Below are positions 45,065 to 55,100 of a DNA stretch of 64,000 nucleotides, piece by piece. Each line of letters begins with the position of its first letter. Position 1 is the first letter of the stretch. The DNA comes from Candidatus Skiveiella danica (lineage in GTDB: Bacteria; Pseudomonadota; Gammaproteobacteria; Burkholderiales; Burkholderiaceae_C), in assembly GCA_016721925.1 (NCBI GenBank), contig JADKHE010000004.1, positions 1 to 64,000 on the forward strand, given 5' to 3'. The notes under the pieces were generated by a model. It ran no database searches. It had not been told where the DNA came from and was given only the letters and a program-made list of their open reading frames with translations. Made by a program: the position numbers and the translations under genes.

Positions 45065-46942
45065 ATGAACGATTTGACGGTGGACAGGCCCGAGGCGGCC
45101 AAGGCGGAACACGCCCAAAGGGGCTCGACGACAAGCGAACCCGAAAGCGCGCGTGACGAGCGGCAGCCTGACCGGCGGACCCTGCCGATGGCGGCACTGG
45201 CGGCCGCCGCGCTGGCCGCCTGCGGCGACGGCTCCGACGGCGCGGCCGACAGCGACGACGGCGCCACGCTGCAGGGACTCCAGCGCCGCATCCGAGGCGG
45301 CTATCACAGCGCCCGCAGTGACGCCGAGGCCGCGCGCTTTCTGCTGCAAGCCCAGGCCTACGCCACCACGGCCGACATCGCCGCCGTGCGTGCCAACACC
45401 TTCGCGAACTGGTTGGGTATGCAGTACGCCAAGCCGGTCGGCCCCACTGGCTGGGACTGGCTGAACGCCCGCGGCTACGCCACCATCGACAGCACCACGC
45501 GCTACTTCGATAACACCTACCCCGGCGACTACATGATCTGGAACCAGCTCATGACCGCGCCGGATGCGCTGCGCAAGCGCTGCGCGCTGGCCTTGTCGGA
45601 GTTCTTCGTGGTGGGGCTGTCGGGCCTTGATTTCGCCTGGCGCAGCCACGGGATTGCCGCCTGGTGGGACCTGCTGGTGGCCCACGCCTTCGGCAACTTC
45701 CGCCAGTTGCTGGAGGCGGTCACGCTGAACCCGGCCATGGGCTACTACCTCAACACCAAGGGCAATCTCAAGGAAAACACCGCCACCGGCCGCCAGCCGG
45801 ACGAGAACTATGCCCGCGAGGTGATGCAGCTCTTCACCATCGGCCTGTACCAGCTGAACCTGGACGGCACCGAGAAGAGGGATGCCCAGGGCAACCGCAT
45901 GGAGACCTACACGCAGGCCGATGTCACCAACCTGGCGCGCGTGTTCACCGGCTACGACGTCGACCTGAGCCAGAACGTCAACACCTATGACGCGGTGCTC
46001 AACCGCAACATCCCCAACACCACGGCCGCCCGCCTGCCCATGGCACTGAACGCCAGCCGCCATTCGACGCTGGCGGCCTCCTTCCTGGGCGCGAACGTGC
46101 CGGCCAACACGCCAGGCGCCGCAGCCCTGAAAACGGCGCTGGACACGCTGTTCAACCACCCGAACGTCGGGCCATTCTTCGGCCGCCAGATGATCCAGCG
46201 CTTGGTCACCAGCAACCCGAGCCCGGCCTACGTCGGCCGTGTGGCGGCGGCGTTCAACAACAACGGCTCAGGCGTGCGCGGCGACCTCAAGGCCGTCTGG
46301 TCCGCCATCCTGCTCGATGACGAGGCGCGCAGCCCGGCCGGGCTGACCCAGGCCAGCTTCGGACGCCTGCGCGAGCCCATGCTGCGGCTGGTGCAGTGGG
46401 GCCGCACCTTCGACATCAGCTCGGCGCTGGGCAGCTGGAAGATCGGCGACCTCAGCAACGCGGCCAGCCAGCTCGGCCAGAGCCCGCTGCGTTCGCCCTC
46501 GGTGTTCAACTTTTTCCGCCCGGGCTACGTGCCGCCCTCGACCGCGCTAGCCACCAGAAAGGCCGTGGCGCCGGAGTTCCAGATCGTCAATGAAAGCACC
46601 GTCGGCGGCTACCTGAACTACCTGCAGGGCGTGGTCCGCAACGGCCTCTACGTCAATGCGCCCGATCAGCCCAACGCTGGCAGCAATGCCAGCAACGGCT
46701 ACGACCTCACCGCCGCCTACACCGGCGAACTCGCGCTGGTGGCCGACGCCGCCGCGCTGGTCAAGCGCCTGTCCCTGCTGTTGTGCGGCGACCAGCTCTC
46801 GGCCAGCACGCAGACACTGATCGTGAATGCGCTCAATGCCACGCCGGTGACGGCAGCCAGCACCGACGCCGTCAAACGCAACCGGGTCGCTGCCGCCGTG
46901 CTGATGGTGATGGCCTCGGCCGAATACCTTGTGCAGAAATAA
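45065..46942 (+). CDS. DUF1800 family exported protein
   Basis: A 625-residue protein of the DUF1800 family, function unknown. After a hydrophilic lead the signal region reads DRRTLPMAALAAAALAACG, which combines a twin-arginine-like RR with a lipobox (Cys53), so it may be a Tat-exported lipoprotein. The body is helical, with family motifs QLFTIGLYQLNLDGT, YTQADVTNLARVFTGY, HPNVGPFFGRQMIQRLVTSNPS and SPSVFNFFRPGYVPP. It is followed ten bases later by its usual partner, a DUF1501 protein, which also has a Tat signal. The pair is thought to act together in the periplasm, but on what is unknown. Confidence 0.9.
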   Translation: MNDLTVDRPEAAKAEHAQRGSTTSEPESARDERQPDRRTLPMAALAAAALAACGDGSDGAADSDDGATLQGLQRRIRGGYHSARSDAEAARFLLQAQAYATTADIAAVRANTFANWLGMQYAKPVGPTGWDWLNARGYATIDSTTRYFDNTYPGDYMIWNQLMTAPDALRKRCALALSEFFVVGLSGLDFAWRSHGIAAWWDLLVAHAFGNFRQLLEAVTLNPAMGYYLNTKGNLKENTATGRQPDENYAREVMQLFTIGLYQLNLDGTEKRDAQGNRMETYTQADVTNLARVFTGYDVDLSQNVNTYDAVLNRNIPNTTAARLPMALNASRHSTLAASFLGANVPANTPGAAALKTALDTLFNHPNVGPFFGRQMIQRLVTSNPSPAYVGRVAAAFNNNGSGVRGDLKAVWSAILLDDEARSPAGLTQASFGRLREPMLRLVQWGRTFDISSALGSWKIGDLSNAASQLGQSPLRSPSVFNFFRPGYVPPSTALATRKAVAPEFQIVNESTVGGYLNYLQGVVRNGLYVNAPDQPNAGSNASNGYDLTAAYTGELALVADAAALVKRLSLLLCGDQLSASTQTLIVNALNATPVTAASTDAVKRNRVAAAVLMVMASAEYLVQK

Positions 46943-46952
46943 GGAACGCGCC

Positions 46953-48422
46953 ATGCACCTGATCCAGCCTGCCCTGCACAGCCGTCGCGCCTTCCTGCGC
47001 CGTTCCGGCCAGCTCGCCCTCAGCGGCACCGCGCTGCCGTTTGCGCTGAACCTGGCCGCCATCGGCGAGGCCGCCGCCTTCAACGCCACCGACTACAAGG
47101 CGCTGGTCTGCGTCTTCCTGTACGGCGGCAACGACTATGCCAATACCGTCGTCACCTATGACGACCCCAGCTACAACCTCTACAGCACCATCCGCGGCGG
47201 TGGCGCCGGCCAGACCGCTGGGGGCATTGCCCTCGCCAAGTCGGCGCTGACGCCCACGTTGCTGAACCCCACCACGGCGCTGCCGGGCGCTCGCCAGTAC
47301 GCGCTGCACCCGTCGATGACGGGGCTGGCCAGCCTGTTCAATCTGGGCCACGCCGCGGTGCAGCTGAATGTCGGCCCGCTGGTGGTGCCGCTGACGCGCA
47401 CGCAGTACAACAGCGCCGACCGCAGCACCTGGCCGCTGCCGCCCAAGCTGTTCTCCCACAACGACCAGCAGTCGATCTGGCAGTCGTCCTCGCCCGAGGG
47501 CTCCACCATCGGCTGGGGCGGCAACCTGGGCGATCTGGCGCTGGGCGGCAACAGCAATTCGCTGTTCACCTGCATCTCCGTCACCGGCAACGCGGTGTTC
47601 CTGTCGGGCGACTCGGCGCTGCAATACCAGGTGAGCACAGGCGGCGCGGTGGCGATCAACAGCGTCAAGAGCAACGTCTACGGCTCGGCGGCCGTCAAGG
47701 CCGCGATGGCCACGCTGGTGCAGCAAAGCCGCACCAACCTGCTGGAGAACGAATACAACCGCGTCACCACCCGCGCCGTGACGGCCGAGTCGCAAGTGAC
47801 GTCCGCCCTGGCGTCCTACCCTGCGGCCAATGCACCGTTCAGCACCTTCCCCGCCAGCAATCCGCTGGCCGACCAGCTCAAGATGGTGGCACGGCTGATT
47901 GCGGCGCGCAGCGCGTTGGGCGCCACGCGCCAGGTGTTCATGGTCTCGATCGGCGGCTTCGACCTGCACGACAACCTGATCTCGCAGCACCCCACGCTGC
48001 TCGGGCGCGTGAGCGATGCGATGACCGCGTTCTACAACGCCACGGCGGCGCTGGGCGTGGCGGACAAGGTCACCGCCTTCACCGCCTCCGACTTCGGCCG
48101 CACGCTGGCCTCCAACGGCGACGGCGCCGACCACGGCTGGGGCAGCCACCACCTGATGGTGGGCGGCGCGGTCAAAGGGGCGGCCTTCTACGGCACGCCG
48201 CCGCCGGTCAGCGTGGGCAACACCGCCGCGCCTGAAGACCAGTGGCACGTCGGCCAGGGCCGGCTGCTGCCCAGCACCTCGGTGGACCAGTACGCCGCCA
48301 CGCTGGCGCGCTGGTTCGGCGTGGCCGACAGCGAGCTGGCCGGCATCCTGCCCAACCTGGGCCACTTTGGCGCCGCCGCGGGCCGGCCCGACTACCCCAG
48401 CGATCTCGGATTCATGCGCTGA
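46953..48422 (+). CDS. DUF1501 family Tat-exported protein
   Basis: A 489-residue protein of the DUF1501 family, related to the alkaline phosphatase/sulfatase superfamily. The Tat signal SRRAFLRRSGQLALSG lies at residues 10-25. The family body begins ALVCVFLYGGNDYANTVV, with FMVSIGGFDLHDN in the middle and TASDFGRTLASNGDGADHGWGSHHLMVGG near the C-terminus, supplying Asp and His residues that could bind metal. The start is the ATG at 46953. It forms an operon with the DUF1800 gene. Confidence 0.92.
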   Translation: MHLIQPALHSRRAFLRRSGQLALSGTALPFALNLAAIGEAAAFNATDYKALVCVFLYGGNDYANTVVTYDDPSYNLYSTIRGGGAGQTAGGIALAKSALTPTLLNPTTALPGARQYALHPSMTGLASLFNLGHAAVQLNVGPLVVPLTRTQYNSADRSTWPLPPKLFSHNDQQSIWQSSSPEGSTIGWGGNLGDLALGGNSNSLFTCISVTGNAVFLSGDSALQYQVSTGGAVAINSVKSNVYGSAAVKAAMATLVQQSRTNLLENEYNRVTTRAVTAESQVTSALASYPAANAPFSTFPASNPLADQLKMVARLIAARSALGATRQVFMVSIGGFDLHDNLISQHPTLLGRVSDAMTAFYNATAALGVADKVTAFTASDFGRTLASNGDGADHGWGSHHLMVGGAVKGAAFYGTPPPVSVGNTAAPEDQWHVGQGRLLPSTSVDQYAATLARWFGVADSELAGILPNLGHFGAAAGRPDYPSDLGFMR

Positions 48423-48534
48423 CCGGGTTCCCCGCGTGACAGCGCGGGGATGTCGCGCACGGCTACCATGGCGCGTGCCCGGGTCTGCCCGGCCGACGCG
48501 ACGCCACTTCCCGAACATCGAGCGAGACCTGCCC

Positions 48535-49155
48535 ATGAAACTTTACGTATCCCCCCGCGCGCCCAGCCCGCGCCGCGTGCTGATGTTCCTGGTCGAGAAG
48601 GGCATCACCGGCATCGATCTGGTCCACATCGACCTGAACGCCCACGAGCACAAGCGCGAGGCTTACCTGGCCAAGAGCCCGCTGGCCAAGGTGCCTGCAC
48701 TGGAGCTGGACGACGGCCGCGTGCTCACCGAGACCCGCGCCATCTGCACCTACCTGGAAGGCCTCTAACCCGAGCCCAACCTGATGGGCGTGGACTTTGA
48801 CGAACGCGCCTTCATCGAGATGGCCGACCGTCGCGTGGAGCACTACCTGCTGGCCAGCATCGCCAACGCCATCCGCCACACCCACCCCGGTCTGGCGCCG
48901 CTGGAGCAGCCGCAGTTCCCTGACTTCGGCCACTCCCAGGCGACCAAGGTGCGCGAAATCGCCGGCTGGTTCGACTCCGTGCTGGCGCGCCAGCCCTGGA
49001 TGGCCGGCGAGCGCTTCACCATTGCCGACATCACCGCCTTCTGCGCCATCGAGTTCGCACGCGGCTTGATGAAGTTCAAGCCGGGCGACGAAGGTTTGAG
49101 CGCACTACAGGCCTGGCGCGACCGCGTGGCCGAGCGGCCGAGCGCGCGCGTGTAG
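48535..49155 (+). pseudogene. Glutathione S-transferase with in-frame nonsense codon
   Basis: A GST of about 206 codons with a TAA at codon 78 (48766-48768). The N-terminal thioredoxin-like domain (MKLYVSPRAPSPRRVLMFLVEKG, KVPALELDDGRVLTETRAI) and the helical C-terminal domain (WFDSVLARQPWMAGERFTIADITAFCAIEFA) are in the same frame. The stop falls at YLEGL-stop-PEPNLMG, where related proteins usually carry Tyr, so TAC to TAA is the simplest change. No frameshift is involved. Read-through, a true null allele or a base-call error are all possible. Confidence 0.85.
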
Positions 49156-49218
49156 CGCGCAAGAACGGCCGGAGCACTTCGCCGGTCCTGTCGACCCCGA
49201 GCGGTTTCGTTGGCCCAA

Positions 49219-49250
49219 GAAAAAAGCGCCCCGTCGGTGACTGGGGCGCT
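49219..49250 (-). terminator. Rho-independent terminator of the receiver-domain gene
   Basis: On the minus strand the stem AGCGCCCC/GGGGCGCT (loop of ten) is followed by a run of T. It lies about 75 bases after the stop of the receiver-domain gene. Confidence 0.8.
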
Positions 49251-49323
49251 ATGAAGGATCAGGTTCTGATCCGAGTGCTCGGTGTGTGACGTTTGATGGG
49301 GCTGCTTTTTTCTTCTTGGTTTA

Positions 49324-50205
49324 TCAAGCAACTTCAGCGCGGGTCATGAGGGCCTTGCCACCGACCCAGAACAACATGGCGGTTCCGACCAGGGGCAGCA
49401 TCACGGCGAAGGCCAGACCGATGAACGGCGCGGCGATCAGTTTGGCGGCATAACCCAGGAACCGGGTCATCGTCGGTGCATACCTGGAAGTGGCCAGCGC
49501 CTTGGCAGCGGTGACGACCAGGAAGCCCATGCCGACGAAGGGCAGCGCCATCGCATACAGCAGACCGATGAAGGGCGCAGCAGCCAGCAGGGCCACGTTC
49601 TTCAGGAACATCGGTGCATGTTTGGCAGCTTGCGTTTGCAGCAGAGCTTTCCCGCCGATCCACAGCAGCGCGGCCAGTCCCACCAGGGGCATTGCCACCG
49701 CATAGGCCAGACCGATGAACGGGGCGGCCAGGAACAGTGCGATCTGGCGCACGGGGTGCGCGGCAGCCGGCGCTTCGATGGCGACGTGTACTTCAGAAGG
49801 CTGCACCAGTTCAAGCCGGGCGGCCATCGGGACCACGGGCGAGCGCATCGCATGGGCGGCGCTTTCCTCGATCATTTCGGGCGACAGGGGCTTGCGCATG
49901 AAGTCCGTCACGCCAGCGGCCTTGGCCCGGGTTTCGTTTTCGGTGGTTCCGAAGCCGGTGATGATGACCACGGGCGTCCAGGGTTGGCGGGCCTTGAGCT
50001 GTTCGGCCAGTTCCACGCCATCCATGCCGGGCATCTTGATGTCGGTGAACACGACATCAAAGGACTGCTCACGAACCTGCTTCAGCGCTTCATGGGCATT
50101 TTGTGCGGTGGTGACCACATAGCCTTTTTGGGAGAGAACACGGTTGAAACTCTTGCCAACAACGGCGTCGTCATCCACAACCAATACTTTACGCAGTGCA
50201 CTCAT
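49324..50205 (-). CDS. Receiver-domain protein fused to three tandem 49-residue membrane repeats
   Basis: A 293-residue protein starting at the ATG at 50205, six bases after GGAGA. Residues 1-120 are a complete CheY-like receiver: acidic pair Asp11/Asp12, phospho-acceptor Asp55 (FTDIKMPGMDG), Thr83 (IITGFG) and Lys105 (MRKP). There is no DNA-binding or enzymatic output domain. After a ~40-residue linker come three repeats starting at residues 160, 209 and 258, exactly 49 apart. Each opens AAPFIGL(A/L)(Y/F)A, continues through P(L/F)VG and a second hydrophobic run, and ends near a KAL motif. The third repeat stops after the KAL. The repeats look like membrane hairpins, so the receiver would be membrane-tethered. 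I do not recognise this C-terminal family. No histidine kinase is adjacent. Confidence 0.85.
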   Translation of the reverse strand: MSALRKVLVVDDDAVVGKSFNRVLSQKGYVVTTAQNAHEALKQVREQSFDVVFTDIKMPGMDGVELAEQLKARQPWTPVVIITGFGTTENETRAKAAGVTDFMRKPLSPEMIEESAAHAMRSPVVPMAARLELVQPSEVHVAIEAPAAAHPVRQIALFLAAPFIGLAYAVAMPLVGLAALLWIGGKALLQTQAAKHAPMFLKNVALLAAAPFIGLLYAMALPFVGMGFLVVTAAKALATSRYAPTMTRFLGYAAKLIAAPFIGLAFAVMLPLVGTAMLFWVGGKALMTRAEVA

Positions 50206-50510
50206 GATTTTCTCCGGTAGTTTCAATATCTCTTCTCAGATGGATGACTCCTACGCATAGCGCGTGCCAGGCGGCCAGAAATTGAAAAACCTGTTTGTTT
50301 TCAAGTACTTGCTGGAGAGTCGGTCCGCTGCGGGGTGCCGGCGGGCCTGCCGGGCGGGGGCGCAAGTACATTTTTTCTGGACACCCGCTCGGCCGGATGC
50401 TCAGGGTGCCCTGGAAAACCTCAATGAAATCAACATCTTTTGCCGCAGAAGGGCGTATGGCTTTGTTGTACAGCGGCCATCCGGCTTCGGGCGCTGTGGT
50501 CAGCCTGTGC
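50206..50510. other. 305-base intergenic region
   Basis: The leader of the receiver-domain gene and the 3' flank of the CYTH-CHAD gene. An imperfectly spaced inverted repeat TTGAAAA...TTTTCAA (50282-50304) and a GC-rich hairpin-like stretch at 50325-50365 are visible. I see no supported gene. Promoter hexamers cannot be assigned with confidence. Confidence 0.4.
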
Positions 50511-52001
50511 TTACTTCCACGGCACCGGCGCCTGCGTCAGCGCCTTCAGCACCGACGGCAGGTGCGCGGCGAACTCGACCAGCTGCGCGCCCAGCACCAT
50601 CTGCAGCCGGTCGGATCCGGCCTTCGGGGCGGTGGCCAGCAGGCGCTGGGCGCTGACGCGGTCGTTCATCTGGCCCAGCAGGTCCTGCGCCTGGACCAGC
50701 GCCTCGGTCAGCTCGCTCAGGCGCTCGGGCGGCCACAGGCTGGCGAGGAAATCCAGCGCGTAGCGCAGTTTCTTGGCCTCGATGCGCACCTGGTGGCGCT
50801 CGACGGCATCGAACAGGTCGGCGGTGCGGATGTGCCGCAACAGGCCGCGATGCCGCTGGCGCAGGCGCTTGCGCGCCCAGGGTTCGAGCGAGGCGACTGA
50901 CGCTGCGCCATCGTCCACCTTCAGCCGTAGCAGGGCCCGGGTGAAGGCCAGCAGGTGCTCGCTGGTGTCGCGGCTGGCCAGCCTGTGGCGGGCGGCATCG
51001 CGCGCGGCGTCCCCCTGCACGCGGGCCCAGGTCTGCAGCCGGGCGGCGTCGCGCGGGCCCAGCAGGGGGATCAGGCCCGGCAGCAGGCTGGTGCGGAATA
51101 CGTCGTGGTCGCGCGCATCGCCCAGGCTCAGCGCCAGCGCCTTCCAGGCCGCACCCCAGCGCGCCACGAACTTGTGCGGCAGCGCTGGCGCAAACACGCG
51201 CAGCGCGGCGCGCAGGCGGCGCAGGGCCACCCGGGCCTGGTGCAGGTACTCGATGTCGTCGCTGTGCAGCACGCCGGCCTCGTTGGCCTGCAGCTGCGCC
51301 AGGCAGGCCAGCGCCACGCGGCGAAACGCGTCCATCGGGTGCTCCAAGGGTGGCAGGGTGACGGCTTCGGCCTTCACCGCCTTGGCGCGCCGACCCTGGT
51401 GCAGCACGTAGCCACGATCGGACTTGCTGGCCGCCACGGGGCGCAGGTGCGCGTTGTGGCCCAGTTGGCGGGCCAGGCTGAACAGCGCGTCGGGTGGGCC
51501 TTGCTTCAGTTCCAGTTCCACCTCCAGCAGCGGCAGACTGCGCGGGCCGTCGCGGGTGGTGGCGTGGATGTGGCCGCGGTCCAGGGCCACCTCGATCTGC
51601 GCCTTGCGATGGGTGACCAGCCACTGCCGGCGCGTGAAATCGGTGGTGAAAACGGGAACCAGCTTGCCAGCCAGCGCCTGCAGTTCGTCGGCCAGCGTCG
51701 TGTCATCGACCAGCGCGACGAAGTCGAAGGCACCGGGCGTCGTCTGCGCTTCCCATTCGCCGCGCCGGGCCAGGCCGCCGATCACCGAGCCCGCCGTCTT
51801 CACCGTCAGCAGGGTCTGGCGCCCCACACGGCGCTCACGCACCGCGACCCGCCGCGCCAGCAAGGTGCGCTTGGGGGTGTCGAAGTAGGTGCTGACCAGC
51901 CGCTGCCGCTGCGAGGGTTCGGCCGCCAGCAGCGGATGCGCCAGCAGCGCCGGCACGTCCTGTGCGGCAATCGCCAGTTTCAGTTCGGTTTCAAAGGCCA
52001 T
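50511..52001 (-). CDS. CYTH-CHAD domain protein
   Basis: A 496-residue cytosolic protein. The N-terminal CYTH (triphosphate tunnel) domain opens with the EXEXK motif in MAFETELKLAI and continues with YFDTPKRTLLARRVAVRERR and LLEVELELKQG. The C-terminal CHAD domain (from about residue 230) is a histidine- and arginine-rich helical bundle (YLHQARVALRRLRAALRVF, DARDHDVFR, HQVRIEAKKLRYALDFL). CHAD domains bind polyphosphate and CYTH domains hydrolyse or bind triphosphates. The ATG at 52001 is preferred over one 14 codons upstream because CYTH proteins begin at this motif. Confidence 0.93.
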   Translation of the reverse strand: MAFETELKLAIAAQDVPALLAHPLLAAEPSQRQRLVSTYFDTPKRTLLARRVAVRERRVGRQTLLTVKTAGSVIGGLARRGEWEAQTTPGAFDFVALVDDTTLADELQALAGKLVPVFTTDFTRRQWLVTHRKAQIEVALDRGHIHATTRDGPRSLPLLEVELELKQGPPDALFSLARQLGHNAHLRPVAASKSDRGYVLHQGRRAKAVKAEAVTLPPLEHPMDAFRRVALACLAQLQANEAGVLHSDDIEYLHQARVALRRLRAALRVFAPALPHKFVARWGAAWKALALSLGDARDHDVFRTSLLPGLIPLLGPRDAARLQTWARVQGDAARDAARHRLASRDTSEHLLAFTRALLRLKVDDGAASVASLEPWARKRLRQRHRGLLRHIRTADLFDAVERHQVRIEAKKLRYALDFLASLWPPERLSELTEALVQAQDLLGQMNDRVSAQRLLATAPKAGSDRLQMVLGAQLVEFAAHLPSVLKALTQAPVPWK

Positions 52002-52095
52002 GGCCGGTGGGGGGTGCGAGGGAGGTACCCAGTCTGCCAGCAAGCCGCGTCAGGCGCCAGCGCAAGGCCCGGCGGGCACCCAACCACCAAATATG

Positions 52096-52154
52096 AATGA
52101 AATTGGCAAATTCCCAGCGTCAATCAGTCACTTGTAGCTATCAATAAAATAGCG
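52096..52154 (-). repeat. Dispersed ~60-bp repeat, copy 9 (uvrA 3' side)
   Basis: On the minus strand it reads CGCTATTTTATTGATAGCTA, then GACTGATTGACGCTGGGAAT, then GCCAATTTCATTCAT. It lies between the uvrA stop and the CYTH-CHAD start and is among the best-preserved copies. Confidence 0.82.
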
Positions 52155-52162
52155 ATTGGCGC

Positions 52163-55100
52163 TCAGCCGGCCGGCAGCAAGCGCGCCAGATAGCGGCCGG
52201 TGAAGCTCGCCGGGTTCGCCGCCAGCGCTTCCGGCGTGCCCACGCCCACCACGGTGCCGCCGCCGGCGCCGCCCTCGGGGCCCATGTCGATCAGCCAGTC
52301 GGCGGTCTTGATGACGTCCAGGTTGTGCTCGATGATGACGATGGTGTTGCCCGCGTCGCGCAGCTGGTGCAGCACCTTGAGCAGCAGGTCGATGTCGGCG
52401 AAGTGCAGGCCGGTGGTGGGTTCGTCGAGGATGTAGAGCGTGCGGCCGGTGTCGCGCTTGCTCAGTTCCAGCGCCAGCTTCACGCGCTGCGCCTCGCCGC
52501 CCGACAGTGTGGTGGCGGCCTGGCCCAGGCGGATGTAGCTCAGGCCCACGTCCAGCAAGGTGTGCAGCTTGCGCTCCAGCGTGGGCACGTCGCGGAAGAA
52601 GGCATGCGCGGCCTCCACCGTCATGTCCAGGATCTGGGCGATGTTCTTGCCCTTCCACAGCACTTCGAGCGTCTCGCGGTTGTAGCGCAGGCCGCGGCAG
52701 GTGTCGCAGGGCACGTAGACATCGGGCAGGAAGTGCATCTCTACCTTCACCATGCCGTCGCCCTGGCAGGCCTCGCAGCGCCCACCGGCCACGTTGAAGC
52801 TGAAGCGGCCCGGGCCGTAGCCGCGCTCGCGTGCCGTGGGCACCTCGGCCATCAGCTCGCGGATGGGTGTGAACAGCCCGGTGTAGGTGGCAGGGTTGGA
52901 GCGCGGTGTGCGGCCAATGGGTGACTGGTCGACGTTGATGACCTTGTCGAAGTGCTCCAGACCCTGGATCTCCTCGTGCGCGGCGGGCTCGGTATGGGCG
53001 CGGTGGATCTTCTGCGCGGCCGCGGCGTACAGCGTGTCGTTGACCAGGGTGGACTTGCCCGATCCGGAGACGCCGGTCACGCAGGTCAGCAGGCCCACGG
53101 GTACGTCGACGCTCACGCCCTTGAGGTTGTTGCCGGTGGCGTTCACCACGCGCAGCACCTGGGGCTCCGTCTGGTCCGCCAGCGCGTGGCGCCGCTGTGG
53201 CATGGCGATGCTCCGGGTGCCACTGAGGTACTGCCCGGTCACCGAAGCGGGCGTGGCCTCCACCTCGGCCGCCGTGCCCTGCGCCATCACGCGCCCGCCA
53301 TGCACGCCGGCGCCCGGGCCCATGTCGATCACGTGGTCGGCGGCGCGGATCATGTCTTCGTCGTGCTCGACCACCAGCACGCTGTTGCCGATGTCACGCA
53401 GGTGCTTTAGCGTGCCGATCAGGCGGTCGTTGTCGCGCTGGTGCAGGCCGATGCTGGGTTCGTCCAGCACGTACATCACGCCGGTGAGGCCCGAGCCGAT
53501 CTGGCTGGCCAGGCGGATGCGCTGCGCCTCGCCGCCGCTCAGGGATTCGGCGCTGCGGTCCAGGCTCAGGTAGTTCAGGCCGACATCGTTGAGGAACTTC
53601 AGGCGCGAGCCGATCTCGCGCACCACTTTGTCGGCGATCTCTGCCTTGGCCCCGGACATCTTCAGGGTGCTGAAGTAGTCAAATGCCTCGCGCAGCGTGG
53701 CATGGCTGACCTCGTAGATGGCGCGGGCCTGCGCGCCGTCACCCACCTTCACATGGCGCGCCTCGCGGCACAGCCGGGTGCCGCCGCAGTCGGTGCAGGG
53801 CTGGCTGCTGCGGTAGCGCGCCAGCTCCTCGCGCACCACCACGGAATCGGTCTCGCGGTAACGCCGCGCCATGTTGGGAATGATGCCCTCGAAGGGGTGC
53901 TTCTTGGTGACCTTCTTGCGCTGGGACGCGCCCGAGTCCATCACGTAGCTGAACCGGATGTCTTCCTCGCCCGAGCCGTGCAGGATGGCGTGCTGCACCG
54001 GGCCCGGCAGCGACTCGAAGGGCGATTCGATGTCGAAGCCGTAGTGTTTCGCCAGGCTCTCGAGCAGCGCGAAGTAATAGCCATTGCGCCGGTCCCAGCC
54101 CTTGATCGCGCCGCTGGCCAGGCTCAGCGTGGGGAAAGCCACCACGCGCGCCGGGTCGAAGAAATCCATGGTGCCCAGCCCGTCGCAGGTGGGGCAGGCA
54201 CCTACGGGCGAGTTGAACGAAAACAGGCGCGGCTCCAGCTCGCTGATCGAGTGGTTGCAGACCGGGCAAGCGAACTTGGCGTTGAACAGGTGCTCACGCG
54301 CCGCGGACCCGGCGCCTGCCGGTTCTGTGCTGTCCATCTCCAGCGCAATGGCGCGGCCCTCGGCAAGGCGCAGCGCCGCCTCGAAGCTCTCGGCCAGGCG
54401 CTGGCGCAGCTGGTCGAAGGCGGTGCGGGCTTCAGCGGTGGCTTCGGCATCCGCAGGGGTGGCATCGGCCGGGCGGGCGCGGACCTTGACGCGGTCGATC
54501 ACCACGTCGATGTCGTGCTTTTCCGCCTTTTTCAGCTTGGGCAGGTTGTCGACTTCATAGGCCACGCCACCGATGCGAAAGCGCACATACCCCTGGGCCT
54601 GCATGTCGGCGAACAGCTCCAGGAATTCGCCCTTCTTCTCGCGCGCCACCGGCGCCAGGATCATCAGCCGTGTGCCCTCTGGCAGTGCCAGCGCGGCGTC
54701 CACCATCTGGCTCACGGTCTGGGCCTGCAGTGGCAGGCCGTGGTCAGGGCAGTAGGGCGTGCCGGCGCGGGCGAACAGCAGGCGCAGGTAATCGTGGATC
54801 TCGGTCACCGTGCCCACGGTGGAGCGCGGGTTGTGGCTGGTGGCCTTCTGTTCGATGGAGATCGCCGGGGAGAGTCCCTCGATCAGGTCCACGTCGGGCT
54901 TGTCCATCAGCTGCAGGAACTGCCGTGCGTAGGCGGAAAGGCTCTCCACATAGCGGCGCTGGCCCTCGGCGTAGAGCGTGTCGAACGCCAGGCTGGACTT
55001 GCCCGATCCCGACAGCCCGGTGATCACCACCAGTTGGTTGCGCGGAATGTCGAGGTCGATGTTCTTGAGGTTGTGGGTTCGCGCGCCCCGCACGCTGATG

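Noticed and set aside
48428..48456. Hairpin CCCCGCG...CGCGGGG after the DUF1501 gene as a terminator
   Set aside because: It has a reasonable stem but no T run on either strand, so I cannot support termination.
46872..48536. 554-codon minus-strand frame opposite the DUF1501 gene
   Set aside because: Antisense shadow; the plus strand has a Tat signal and family motifs over its whole length.
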